From assembly GCA_018335855.1 (NCBI GenBank), contig JAGXRM010000010.1:1-64000 (forward strand): a stretch of DNA of 64,000 nt, written 5' to 3'. This DNA is from Clostridiales bacterium (GTDB taxonomy: Bacteria > Bacillota > Dethiobacteria > Dethiobacterales > Dethiobacteraceae). The notes below the pieces were generated by a model, which was given only the letters and a program-made list of their open reading frames with translations, was not told the origin of the DNA and did no database searches. This document shows positions 1-6,386 of this stretch, in pieces. Position numbers and translations under genes: made by a program. The stretch's first letter is position 1; each line of letters begins with the position of its first letter.

Positions 1-98
1 AAATCTATACAGTACGCTTCAATAGACCGTTCCGACAAACCCCGCTCAATATCCAGGAAATCAACAAACTCTTCCTGATACGGATAACCTTCTTTCAC
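1..98 (-). CDS. Tyrosine recombinase, N-terminal end (runs off left edge)
   Basis: The reverse strand opens with GTG at 98, preceded by a purine-rich AGGGGG about nine bases upstream, and reads about 32 residues before the window ends. The peptide (EEFVDFLDIERGLSERSIEA in its middle) is the SAM-like core-binding N-terminus of XerC/XerD-type tyrosine recombinases and matches the start of the recombinase at 7056-7959 (YVDYLEIELGLSKWTIKGY). The catalytic domain would lie left of the window. It sits directly downstream of a ParE/YefM pair on the same strand, and its upstream region carries a LexA-box-like motif. An alternative GTG lies at 107. Confidence 0.7.
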   Translation of the reverse strand, partial: MKEGYPYQEEFVDFLDIERGLSERSIEAYCID

Positions 99-110
99 GA
101 CACGCACCCC

Positions 111-142
111 CTATACAAACGTATGTTCGCATACAACGTCAA
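111..142 (-). promoter_or_regulatory. Promoter region with LexA (SOS) box-like site for the left-edge recombinase
   Basis: At 116-129 the + strand reads CAAAC-GTAT-GTTCG, one base from a perfect inverted repeat CGAAC-N4-GTTCG, the Gram-positive LexA/DinR operator form. A -35-like TTGACG lies at 142-137 on the minus strand, and weak -10-like hexamers (TTGTAT or TGTATA) at about 112-118, so the box would sit inside the core promoter. The -10 and spacing are poor. Binding by LexA is inferred. Confidence 0.5.
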
Positions 143-155
143 AAAAAATTATCGC
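125..155. repeat. 31-bp direct repeat, copy 1
   Basis: These 31 bases recur without mismatch at 925-955, exactly 800 bp away. The repeat covers half of the LexA-like box, the TTGACG hexamer and an A8 tract. Both copies lie between the 3' end of a TA toxin gene and the 5' end of a recombinase copy, so the repeat is best read as the conserved recombinase promoter and leader. Confidence 0.85.
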
Positions 156-185
156 ACAAGATATGGACCTACTAAGTGTGCGGGT

Positions 186-506
186 TTAAATAATATCTTG
201 ATACTTCTGTCTACCATAGAGCACACGCATAATAACAACTTGCTTCTCAATCTCATCTACTATGTAAAAAGCAATGTAGTTTTCAACGACAAGTTTTCGG
301 TAACCTTTGCTCCTAAGAACATCATCTTCATCCAAGCTACAGGATAACGGGAAGTCCCTAAGCCTTATGATATTGTTTTCAATTTTATCAATGAGATTCT
401 CTGCTGCATCTTCATTGAAAAGCTCTTCAGCAATATAGCTATAAATCTCATCCAAATCATCGTTTGCCTTTGGTGTAATTTTAATTCTGTACTTACTTTC
501 TACCAT
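186..506 (-). CDS. RelE/ParE-family toxin (TA pair 1)
   Basis: A 106-residue protein from ATG 506 with the RelE/ParE toxin layout: an N-terminal strand and two helices (KITPKANDDLDEIYSYIAEE), then the family signature SKGYRKLVVENYIAFY and a C-terminal strand ending RVLYGRQKYQDII. Such toxins act as ribosome-dependent mRNA endonucleases (RelE) or gyrase poisons (ParE); sequence alone does not decide which. The start at 506 overlaps the antitoxin stop by 14 bases, as in the second pair near 6.7 kb. An in-frame start at 542 would lengthen it by 12 residues but lies well inside the antitoxin gene. It is about half identical to the toxin at 6387. Confidence 0.88.
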   Translation of the reverse strand: MVESKYRIKITPKANDDLDEIYSYIAEELFNEDAAENLIDKIENNIIRLRDFPLSCSLDEDDVLRSKGYRKLVVENYIAFYIVDEIEKQVVIMRVLYGRQKYQDII

Positions 507-759
507 ATTTTTCTCTGAGCTTTTTAAAGACTTCTTCTCCATCTAAAAGCTCTCCCCCGTTTTTAATTTGAGCTTCCGCTTCAGCAAGTTTCTGGTAGAG
601 TTCCAATTTTGCTAGGAACTTTTCATAAGTCTCCATGCTCATCACAACTAAATCTCCATAACCATTTTTAGTAATGAAGATTGGTTCTTGAAATTGATGG
701 CACAGTTCTGAAATTTCCGTTGTATTCCGAAGGTCCTTAATTGGACGTATTTGAGGCAT
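493..759 (-). CDS. YefM/Phd-family antitoxin (TA pair 1)
   Basis: An 88-residue antitoxin. The N-terminal half (PIKDLRNTTEISELC, then PIFITKNGYGDLVVMSMETY) is the Phd/YefM DNA-binding fold that dimerises and represses its own promoter. The charged C-terminal helix (from about residue 52) would wrap and neutralise the ParE/RelE toxin encoded next. A good ribosome site (GAGGAG) lies about nine bases before ATG 759. It precedes and overlaps its toxin, the usual order for this type. Close relative of the antitoxin at 6688-6948. Confidence 0.9.
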   Translation of the reverse strand: MPQIRPIKDLRNTTEISELCHQFQEPIFITKNGYGDLVVMSMETYEKFLAKLELYQKLAEAEAQIKNGGELLDGEEVFKKLREKYGRK

Positions 760-789
760 AACATCATCTCCTCGCTGTATTATGCCTTA

Positions 790-818
790 ATTGTAGCATT
801 ATTATGTTGTTTTTTCAA
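790..818 (-). promoter_or_regulatory. Sigma-A promoter of TA pair 1
   Basis: On the minus strand TTGAAA (818-813) and TACAAT (795-790) are separated by 17 bp, about 30 bp upstream of the antitoxin start. Short AT-rich half-sites around it could serve autoregulation by the YefM-ParE complex. Confidence 0.7.
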
Positions 819-819
819 C

Positions 820-915
820 CGTCCATAAATCTTGGCAGTTGCCAAGCCCTCTATCCACATCTCCGACAAACCCCGCTTAATATTCTAAAATCAATAAATT
901 CTTCTGAAAGGATAG
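820..915 (-). pseudogene. Decayed N-terminus of a tyrosine recombinase
   Basis: This stretch aligns at the DNA level with 1-98: both contain a shared ACAAACCCCGCT(C/T)AATAT block and neighbouring similar bases. Its reading frame is broken by several small indels and stops, and no catalytic domain follows. It is followed upstream by a LexA-like box and the 31-bp repeat, the same arrangement as at the left edge. Confidence 0.65.
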
Positions 916-929
916 AGAACTCACGTTCG
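916..929. promoter_or_regulatory. LexA (SOS) box-like site, copy 2
   Basis: AGAAC-TCAC-GTTCG contains a perfect GAAC-N4-GTTC inverted repeat. It stands at the 5' side of the decayed recombinase (820-915), in the same position as the box at 116-129. The spacer bases differ from those of the other boxes while the half-sites are kept. Confidence 0.5.
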
Positions 930-955
930 CATACAACGTCAAAAAAAATTATCGC
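925..955. repeat. 31-bp direct repeat, copy 2
   Basis: Identical to 125-155. The stop codon of mazF (949-951) lies within the repeat, so the repeat boundary and the toxin 3' end coincide here. In copy 1 the toxin stop lies 31 bases further away. Confidence 0.85.
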
Positions 956-1284
956 GCTTGCTCACCTTCCACAAAAGATACAATAATGTCTGTTACTTCA
1001 GCCACAATATCTTTTGGCGCTTTTTCATAAAATAATACCTTTCTCGCAACTATATCCAGGGCCTTTACCTGCTCACACATAATAACGCCTGATGTCACCG
1101 TTCGTTCATCTAACTCAACATGCAGGGGGAAGCCCTTTTTTGTGTTAGTAATTGGGCATACCATGGCCAATTTTGCAAATTGATTATAGGTGTTGTTGCT
1201 AACTACTAATGCCGGTCTTTGTTCATGACCTACTTGCGGATCAAATTCTAACATCACAATATCACCCTGCTCTGGTTTATACAC
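949..1284 (-). CDS. mazF: MazF/PemK-family endoribonuclease toxin
   Basis: A 111-residue protein of standard MazF length, with the family blocks in order: GDIVMLEFDPQVGHEQRPAL at the N-terminus, PITNTKKGFP in the middle, and GVIMCEQVKALD with the basic loop that follows. MazF toxins cut single-stranded mRNA at short specific sequences. The GTG start at 1284 shares one base with the mazE stop (TAGTG), so the two genes are translationally coupled. The stop lies inside the 31-bp repeat. Confidence 0.93.
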   Translation of the reverse strand: MYKPEQGDIVMLEFDPQVGHEQRPALVVSNNTYNQFAKLAMVCPITNTKKGFPLHVELDERTVTSGVIMCEQVKALDIVARKVLFYEKAPKDIVAEVTDIIVSFVEGEQAR

Positions 1285-1523
1285 TAAAACACCTCTTTAC
1301 CTGTTGGCTTTCCGGTATCCCATTCATTGCAATGATAATCACCTTTATACTCTGCTACCCGCTCTTTTAGGGTAATATGTTTTTTTACAGGAATAATTAA
1401 CAGATTCCCATCTTGTACTCTAATTTCAACCCTATCATTTTCACTAAGAGATGCCATTTCAAGAATAGCTTTTGGCAACCTGACAGCCTGGCTGTTCCCC
1501 CATTTTTGAATAGTCGTATACAC
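1284..1523 (-). CDS. mazE: MazE/AbrB-type antitoxin
   Basis: About 79 residues from GTG 1523. The N-terminus (YTTIQKWGNSQAVRLPKAIL) is the swapped-hairpin AbrB/MazE DNA-binding fold. The C-terminal tail (about residues 48-79) is the disordered, acidic MazF-binding part. GTG 1523 is preferred because GAGG lies eight bases upstream; GTG 1532 is also open and would add three residues. It lies directly behind a consensus promoter. Confidence 0.88.
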   Translation of the reverse strand: MYTTIQKWGNSQAVRLPKAILEMASLSENDRVEIRVQDGNLLIIPVKKHITLKERVAEYKGDYHCNEWDTGKPTGKEVF

Positions 1524-1541
1524 ACAAATCACCTCACCCTC

Positions 1542-1570
1542 AGTATATACGGCGTATCTACAGTTGTCAA
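1542..1570 (-). promoter_or_regulatory. Consensus sigma-A promoter of mazEF
   Basis: TTGACA (1570-1565), a 17-bp spacer and TATACT (1547-1542) on the minus strand, about 19 bp before the mazE start. The spacer and -10 contain GTATA/TATAC half-sites (GTAGATAC, GTATATAC) that could bind MazE. Confidence 0.85.
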
Positions 1571-1587
1571 CATTCTTGATAATGACA

Positions 1588-1686
1588 CAGAAATAATATT
1601 GGCAGCATCAGACGGATGCTTTTCCATCGCTACAGCTGCCGTTGGGTTAACAAGTTTTTCAGTCATGTAATGAACAATTTTCATTA
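1588..1686. repeat. Mosaic of three pieces of the 6.6-7.1 kb locus
   Basis: Three blocks match non-adjacent parts of the later TA/recombinase locus. Bases 1588-1616 match 7013-7041 (intergenic). Bases 1612-1630 match 7064-7082 (recombinase 3' end). Bases 1632-1686 match 6601-6655 (inside the ParE-like toxin gene, codons for HYMTEKLVNPTAAV) with one inserted T. The first two blocks overlap in ACGGA, as expected of microhomology-mediated joining. Nothing here is a functional gene. Confidence 0.8.
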
Positions 1687-1734
1687 AGATATTCCCTAAG
1701 GGGCTTCGAGTAACTCCCTATTTTTGTTTTTATC

Positions 1735-2844
1735 TCAGTTTAAACTTTCGTCAACATGCCGATGTAAGAAGTTTTCAATCTCAAATGATGGAATGAGTTG
1801 ATTATAGTTTTGGTAGTCAATTAGTCCATCATGCTGTAAGCGTCCAACAAGTATGCATGGGGCAATGCCGATTTTGTTTGCATAGTTAACAATCTCGTCT
1901 TTATCCGCATAAGAATAGTTCTCTACAAATGACTGGTACTGTTTCTTTGAAATTAAATAATGGCTAGCAATATCGTCCGCAGCATCTTCATCTGATCCTT
2001 TTTCATAGCTGATATGAAAGTCTTTTCGAGAGTGGTTAAGCAAATGGGCGAGTTCATGGAAAAAGGTAAACCAAAACACATCTGCACGCTTCCCTCTCAT
2101 ACTTAACGCTATAATCGCCTTGTTATTCCTCCAGATGGTCGCCCCACAAATATAAGTCTTTGGAATGTACTTAGTTAAGACCAAAGCAACCCCACATTCA
2201 GCACACATTCTTTTCATCTCCGGATAAAAATCCTCTGGAGATTTCATCGTCAATTCTCTGAAAGCGGGAATCGATTTTCTAAGCTTAGACTTATCGAATT
2301 TCTCTACCTCTACCGATAGACCTTCTATTTCAGATTTTCTTATCCAAGCTAAAACGCCAAAATCCGATATATCCTTTAGTTCCTTTTGCTGCCTGAAAGC
2401 TACGGCGTAAGCAGGCTTGACTGAAGATAATTTTGCAACTCCGAAAAACTCTCTGCAATTTAGAACCCTTTGATTCCTGTTCGTCTCTTTTTCAACCCAC
2501 CTATGATCACTCATGTCTTTATACGGTATTTTTTTCAGAATCTCTAAATCCGCTTTTAAATCTTCTTCTTTCTCGAGCCTTGCTTTGTTCAACTGATAGC
2601 GTGACTCTAAATTCATCCAAAACTGTGCGCTTGGGCCAATAACTGATTCCATCTTCAATGCGGTATCATAAGTGATCGGAGAATTACCATTTAGAATATT
2701 GCTCAGGTGTTTTTCAGTAACGTCTAGTCTGGCCGCTAATTCTTTTTGATTCATGCCTAAAAATCCCATGTTTTCCCTGATCGTTTCTCCGGGCGAAACC
2801 GCGACTGCAGGCATAAAATCATGATTATCTTTTTTGTTTACCAT
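1735..2844 (-). CDS. higA: HigA-type antitoxin: XRE domain fused to ImmA/IrrE metallopeptidase-like domain
   Basis: A 369-residue protein. Residues about 15-75 form a HigA-type helix-turn-helix (SPGETIRENMGFLGMNQKEL, then LSNILNGNSPITYDTALKME). Residues about 215-345 form an ImmA/IrrE zinc-peptidase-like domain with the HELAH motif and a downstream acidic DEDAADDIASHYLI segment. Long HigA proteins of this fused kind are known. The gene follows a HigB reading frame that is frameshifted (2825-3156), and it overlaps that gene by 20 bases. ATG 2844 has GAGGAGGTG about 13 bases upstream. If HigB is dead, HigA may persist as an orphan regulator. Confidence 0.85.
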   Translation of the reverse strand: MVNKKDNHDFMPAVAVSPGETIRENMGFLGMNQKELAARLDVTEKHLSNILNGNSPITYDTALKMESVIGPSAQFWMNLESRYQLNKARLEKEEDLKADLEILKKIPYKDMSDHRWVEKETNRNQRVLNCREFFGVAKLSSVKPAYAVAFRQQKELKDISDFGVLAWIRKSEIEGLSVEVEKFDKSKLRKSIPAFRELTMKSPEDFYPEMKRMCAECGVALVLTKYIPKTYICGATIWRNNKAIIALSMRGKRADVFWFTFFHELAHLLNHSRKDFHISYEKGSDEDAADDIASHYLISKKQYQSFVENYSYADKDEIVNYANKIGIAPCILVGRLQHDGLIDYQNYNQLIPSFEIENFLHRHVDESLN

Positions 2845-3156
2845 GGTAATCCGTCACCTCCTCTATTCTTACGATATTGATAATTTCAAGCTTATTGATA
2901 TCCCCGTTATCTTCTAGCAGAGGCTTAAAAACAAGTCTATGCGGGTGGACTAAATCAACTGCATATTGATCTGATCTTGTCCCTTCAAGTCGCTTGCTGC
3001 TGGAATCAGTTTAATATCCAGTAAACTTGTTGCCGCTAGTAGCTCTTCAACTCTTTGTGTTAATTTATAACCGATATTAGAACCATAGTCCTTTTGAGCA
3101 ATACGGGGATTCTCACACTGCTTTTTAATTTTATTTGTTTTGTATTCTACTATCAT
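2825..3156 (-). pseudogene. higB: HigB/RelE-like toxin, frameshifted
   Basis: Frame one from ATG 3156 reads MIVEYKTNKIKKQCENPRIA and on to LLDIKLIPAAS. After about position 2985 the family sequence continues in another frame as GTRSDQYAVDLVHPHRLVFK, then DINKLEIINIVRIEEV, stopping at 2825-2827 inside higA. Joined, the product would be about 110 residues, the normal HigB length, with the expected C-terminal features. One base gained or lost near 2985 inactivates it, unless the base is a sequencing error. Gene order toxin-then-antitoxin is normal for higBA. Confidence 0.8.
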
Positions 3157-3183
3157 TATAGAGTACAGTCCCCTTATTGTCAA
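3155..3183 (-). promoter_or_regulatory. Consensus promoter overlapping the higB start codon
   Basis: TTGACA (3183-3178), 17 bp, TATAAT (3160-3155). The -10 box contains the ATG at 3156-3154, so a transcript starting the usual 6-8 bases downstream would lack that start codon. Either higB is read from a promoter further up, or this promoter serves higA after loss of the toxin. Confidence 0.75.
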
Positions 3184-3189
3184 TTTTTA

Positions 3190-3206
3190 TTAACCTATCA
3201 GGTTAA
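3190..3206. promoter_or_regulatory. Inverted repeat, candidate HigA operator
   Basis: TTAACCT-ATC-AGGTTAA is a perfect 7-3-7 palindrome ending seven bases upstream of the TTGACA hexamer. Placement and size fit an XRE/HigA operator; binding is inferred. Confidence 0.55.
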
Positions 3207-3236
3207 TTTATTTTCGCACTTTTCTCAAAGGGGTAA

Positions 3237-3250
3237 CAAACATATGTTCG
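3237..3250. promoter_or_regulatory. LexA (SOS) box-like site, copy 3
   Basis: CAAAC-ATAT-GTTCG, one mismatch from CGAAC-N4-GTTCG and differing from the left-edge site only in the spacer. It is followed by an A/T tract resembling the tract behind the other boxes. No recombinase start lies on its 3' side, only the higBA operon, so it may be the remnant promoter of a deleted recombinase or could now act on higBA. Confidence 0.45.
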
Positions 3251-3293
3251 CCTTGCACTAAAAAATTTTTTATATCCACCGACGACCCCTTGT

Positions 3294-3415
3294 CTACCTA
3301 AACGGATGCTTTTCCATCGCCGCCCGCACCTCATTCTGTGTTACATGAAGATAGATACTGGTTGTATTAATATCTTCATGCCCAGCAATTTCCTTAATCT
3401 TTCAACATTAGATCG
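3294..3415 (-). pseudogene. Tyrosine recombinase C-terminal relic
   Basis: Minus-strand translation gives the recombinase C-terminus (INTTSIYLHVTQNEVRAAME, then KHPFR and stop) including the catalytic Tyr, nearly identical to 7056-7160 apart from a few substitutions (Glu for Asp after GH). Homology breaks off upstream, before the His-x-x-Arg motif, so only about the last 38 codons survive. Confidence 0.85.
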
Positions 3416-3478
3416 TCCTCCCTTTAGGCCATATTCAATTGTGCCGCCAGAAAAAGACATATAATGCAATAATAATGC

Positions 3479-3712
3479 TTTCATTCGTCGAACTCCTCAA
3501 AGATGTTCTTCCATATCAAGCTCTCCTAACCTGAAACTCTAACTGCATCCGTACGACATCCAAAGCACTTATTTCATATGATTTCTGTTTCAACTTCATT
3601 ACGTTCCAAGCTATTTCTAATTAAGGTTTATGATATTTTTTTCACATACATAGGTAAAAAAATTCCATCATCCTTACCAACCCGGCCTCATTCTCATAAT
3701 ATTTGCTCGGTT
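3479..3712 (-). pseudogene. Internally deleted relic of the XRE-ImmA-PIN module
   Basis: Four blocks in the same order match the intact module downstream: 3479-3521 to 4779-4822 (PIN start / ImmA 3' end), 3525-3577 to about 5116-5168 (inside ImmA), 3586-3622 to 6033-6070, and 3627-3712 to 6223-6312 (both upstream intergenic). About 1.5 kb has collapsed to 0.23 kb. It shows that a second copy of the module once stood here. Confidence 0.8.
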
Positions 3713-3897
3713 AACTCCTGTTTTAACCATTTATCAAACTTTTTCTCCATTTCTTCATTTGTATGAAACTTACCATTTTTCACATCTTCTATTCCTTTTT
3801 TTATCTTATACTGTACATACAATGTGTATTGAATATCTTCTATAGAACAGTCATCCGGCATATTATCAATAATTTGCAGAACTTCTTTCTTAAGCAT
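3694..3897 (-). CDS. Small orphan antitoxin-like protein
   Basis: A 67-residue protein from ATG 3897 (ribosome site AGGTGA seven bases upstream). The pattern EVLQIIDNMPDDCSIEDIQY followed by a charged helix resembles small antitoxins that stand before RelE/ParE toxins. No toxin follows. Instead its last few codons run into the relic at 3627-3712, so the 3' end, and probably the toxin partner, was lost at a recombination junction. Its family assignment is by general resemblance only. Confidence 0.6.
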   Translation of the reverse strand: MLKKEVLQIIDNMPDDCSIEDIQYTLYVQYKIKKGIEDVKNGKFHTNEEMEKKFDKWLKQELTEQIL

Positions 3898-3955
3898 AAA
3901 TATCACCTACATATCATCATTTTTTTAAGTATAACATGATTCTTACAGCTATAAA

Positions 3956-4090
3956 AGATGCAAGTGGATTTGACACTCCACACGGCTAAAGCCGCTTCTG
4001 AAACAAAAAGCTTCCGAGTAATCTTTACATTCCTTAATCTCCTGGTGGGATTCTTCCCTTCATCCACTAAAGCAACGGTAAAAAAACGGA
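3956..4090 (-). pseudogene. Tyrosine recombinase central relic
   Basis: Minus-strand frame reads DEGKNPTRRLRNVKITRKL, matching the inter-domain segment of the 7.0-8.0 kb recombinase (ESNPTRRLRNVKTARKLPVF), then diverges. Unlike the 7.6 kb copy, this one crosses the inter-domain boundary in one frame, which supports reading the larger copy as frameshifted. Remainder of the gene is missing on both sides. Confidence 0.75.
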
Positions 4091-4120
4091 ATGTTACACC
4101 CACTACCTATGGCACATCGC

Positions 4121-4786
4121 CTATTCTATACCAGAGAGATATTCTTTCAACCCTCGCATTTTAACTCTGTAATCGACTTTATGCTGCTGGCAAAAATCCC
4201 TAACATAACTGTAATCTCTTTCTGTGCCGTGCCTATGGCTAAACCTCCGGGCTGTCAACAGCATCTTAGTCCTGAATTTCATTGGATGTAGATTCATGGT
4301 TTGTGAAGTCACTTCGTCAAACTCTCGGTGCATTTCTACCAAGTTAATCTCTGAAGATAAATAGTTAAGAAACAGCAGTTCATAAAAAGCAAAAGGCATC
4401 ACATCCTCGATTAACTCTTTAACCAATGTTTCATGAGGACCATATTCTTTCGTGTCGTCTGAGACAAAAGCCATTAAACCCATTGCCTTTGCCATAGACA
4501 CCGCATACAACTCACCACTATCAAAAAGATACTCATAGTCTCGTTTGTACCTTTCAAACAGTCCTTGTATGCCCATGTCAACTAAATCCTTGGTTGTTAC
4601 GATTTCAATCCGGCCAGCCACCACATCAGTTGTTAGCTTCTTATAGACTGGGACTGATTTTAGCTTTAGTTCTCGTTCATACAAATAGGCATGCATGTAC
4701 AGCTGATCAAAATAGTTGAAAATTAATCCCTCTTTACCACTCCCATATAGATGGATAACAATATCTGTATCAAGCGAGGCTTTCAT
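4121..4786 (-). CDS. PIN-like domain protein, third gene of XRE-ImmA-PIN triad
   Basis: A 221-residue protein. It starts MKASLDTDIVIHLYG with the first PIN acidic residue, carries DSGELYAVSMAKAMG near residue 90 (the central acidic pair) and FVSDD near residue 108, the usual PIN order of metal-binding acids. PIN domains are Mg-dependent ribonucleases, frequent as toxins. The C-terminal third (about 140-221) is a family-specific tail that I do not recognise. It shares one base with the ImmA/IrrE gene, so all three genes are one coupled operon. Role as toxin is inferred from context. Confidence 0.75.
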   Translation of the reverse strand: MKASLDTDIVIHLYGSGKEGLIFNYFDQLYMHAYLYERELKLKSVPVYKKLTTDVVAGRIEIVTTKDLVDMGIQGLFERYKRDYEYLFDSGELYAVSMAKAMGLMAFVSDDTKEYGPHETLVKELIEDVMPFAFYELLFLNYLSSEINLVEMHREFDEVTSQTMNLHPMKFRTKMLLTARRFSHRHGTERDYSYVRDFCQQHKVDYRVKMRGLKEYLSGIE

Positions 4787-5598
4787 TAGTCGAACTCCTC
4801 AAAGATGTCTTCTATATCAAGCCATCTTTCACTTGGTTCTTCTTTTTTAAATATATCTGAATCCATTCCAATAAGACTGAGGGCTCTTTCAAGGCTAGCA
4901 TAAGGGATATAGTCGTTCTCATAATTGCTGGTTACATACTCCAGGTATCGCGGTGGAACTTCAATAACATTGGCCGGTTTCAATAATCGTTCATCAACAT
5001 CCAACTTTTTAAATAAGGCCCGGGAGGTTAGTTCATTTCTACTATCAAAAAGCATACTCTTTTGAGCTGAACTAACTATACTAAGTTCATACAGCCTTAG
5101 AACCATAGCTGCATAGCTAACCTGAAACTCTAACTGCATCCGTACGACATCCAAGGCACTTATTTCATGGAACTTTTTCTTTAATTCGAATTTAATGTAC
5201 TTCCTTACTTTCTCTTCTGGCATCAAGAAACAATTGGCAAAATGAAAAGCTCTTGCTTCTGATATGTCTTCGCAGTTTTCAAGCATCTCAATGTCAATTT
5301 TTACGGCACCAAACTCATCTTCAAAGTCATAAACCACATGCCCAAGTTCATGGGCAATGGTAAAAATCTCTCTCGACAAGATTTCTGATGAGTTTGAAAC
5401 GATGACCTTCTTCCCTTCATAAAACGTGGAAAAGCCTAAAAGTTTATCTTTCCCAAAAGGATATCGGATCAGATGGATTCCACTTTGAGCAATCAGGCTA
5501 AAGATATCTTTAACTCCATAGGTCTGGATATTGTGTTCCTGTCGAACCTGTAGAGCTCTCTGTTCAATTTCCGTTCTATCAATCCACATCTTCATCAC
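4786..5598 (-). CDS. ImmA/IrrE-family metallopeptidase
   Basis: A 270-residue protein with the COG2856 signature: HELGHVVYDFE near residue 84 (zinc ligands HExxH) and SEARAFHFANCFLMPEEKV near residue 113 (third ligand region). ImmA-type proteases cleave or inactivate the partner XRE repressor. Predicted XRE-COG2856 pairs are a known TA or regulatory type. The start is GTG 5598 or one of the ATGs at 5595 and 5589; no strong ribosome site separates them. It overlaps the XRE gene by up to 20 bases. Confidence 0.87.
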   Translation of the reverse strand: MMKMWIDRTEIEQRALQVRQEHNIQTYGVKDIFSLIAQSGIHLIRYPFGKDKLLGFSTFYEGKKVIVSNSSEILSREIFTIAHELGHVVYDFEDEFGAVKIDIEMLENCEDISEARAFHFANCFLMPEEKVRKYIKFELKKKFHEISALDVVRMQLEFQVSYAAMVLRLYELSIVSSAQKSMLFDSRNELTSRALFKKLDVDERLLKPANVIEVPPRYLEYVTSNYENDYIPYASLERALSLIGMDSDIFKKEEPSERWLDIEDIFEEFD

Positions 5599-5935
5599 GT
5601 GCTTTCATCTGGTAATATAGCTTTTCGTGGGCCTGAAACACTCTTAAAATTTTCTGGATCTTCACGACAGAATCCACAATATCTTCACTGGTATTCTTCT
5701 CTCTAAAAAATGCAACCAGTTCCTTATCTTCCTGTTCGACGCTAGTAATCTCTGCGGTAGACACACCAAGATAATCAGCAATCTTCTTAATCATGACAAA
5801 GGAAATATCCACCTGGCCGTTTTCCAGACGAGCGTACCTTTGTCTCGTGGTATCCAATAGCGCTGCCATTTGCTCTTGGCTGATTCTATGGTTTGTACGC
5901 AGCTCTTTAATCCTGCTCCCGATTGTGTAACTCAT
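5579..5935 (-). CDS. XRE-family transcriptional regulator
   Basis: From ATG 5935 (AGGAGGG about seven bases upstream) the product is 118 residues. A Cro/CI helix-turn-helix fills residues about 6-62 (IGSRIKELRTNHRISQEQMA, then DTTRQRYARLENG). The C-terminal part is helical and may bind ImmA. It is first in a three-gene operon behind a promoter that carries an inverted repeat, as expected of an autorepressor cleaved or released by the neighbouring ImmA/IrrE protein. Confidence 0.9.
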   Translation of the reverse strand: MSYTIGSRIKELRTNHRISQEQMAALLDTTRQRYARLENGQVDISFVMIKKIADYLGVSTAEITSVEQEDKELVAFFREKNTSEDIVDSVVKIQKILRVFQAHEKLYYQMKARDEDVD

Positions 5936-5954
5936 TTCAATCCCTCCTGAAACG

Positions 5955-5983
5955 ATTATATAACATTTTATGACTGAAAGCAA
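5955..5983 (-). promoter_or_regulatory. Sigma-A promoter of the XRE-ImmA-PIN operon
   Basis: TTGCTT (5983-5978), 17 bp, TATAAT (5960-5955) on the minus strand, 20 bp before the start codon. Confidence 0.75.
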
Positions 5984-5996
5984 TTTTTATGTTATA
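5959..5996. promoter_or_regulatory. Inverted repeat flanking the -35 box, candidate XRE operator
   Basis: TATAACAT (5959-5966) and ATGTTATA (5989-5996) are exact inverted arms 22 bp apart, one touching the -10 box and one just upstream of the -35 box. This is a plausible pair of half-sites for the encoded XRE protein. Confidence 0.5.
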
Positions 5997-5997
5997 C

Positions 5998-6386
5998 TAA
6001 TATCACATTTATTATTCATATCTATAAATTTTGTTTCAAACTTCGTTACGTTCCAAGCTGTTTCTAATTCAAGGACATCATATCAGTTATGCGCGCCTCG
6101 AAATTAGAAAAGTCATCACCCCGCATCTCTTTTAGTAATTCTTCTGGCACAACTAACTGCCAATCACTTTTATAATAGTACTAAGCTGGACAGTTCCTGA
6201 GGCTCGTACTCTTGCCTATTTTAGTCTTTTCATGATAATTTTTTCACATATATAGGCAAAAAAATTCCATCCTCATTACCAACCCGACCCCGCACTCTTA
6301 TAATATTTATTGCTGCGGCAAAGTACAAACAGAATATGGATCAGCTGCGTATTCCGCTTGATAATAATCAAACTGATAGTGATACT
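5998..6386. other. Gene-free stretch with relic sequence
   Basis: No intact gene. Bases 6033-6070 and 6223-6312 are the parent copies of blocks found again at 3586-3712. On the minus strand about 6077-6176 reads a coding-like end (WQLVVPEELLKEMRGDDFSN and on to a stop) and on the plus strand about 6297-6392 reads AAKYKQNMDQLRIPLDNN to a stop. Both look like tails of lost genes; I do not recognise either. Confidence 0.5.
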
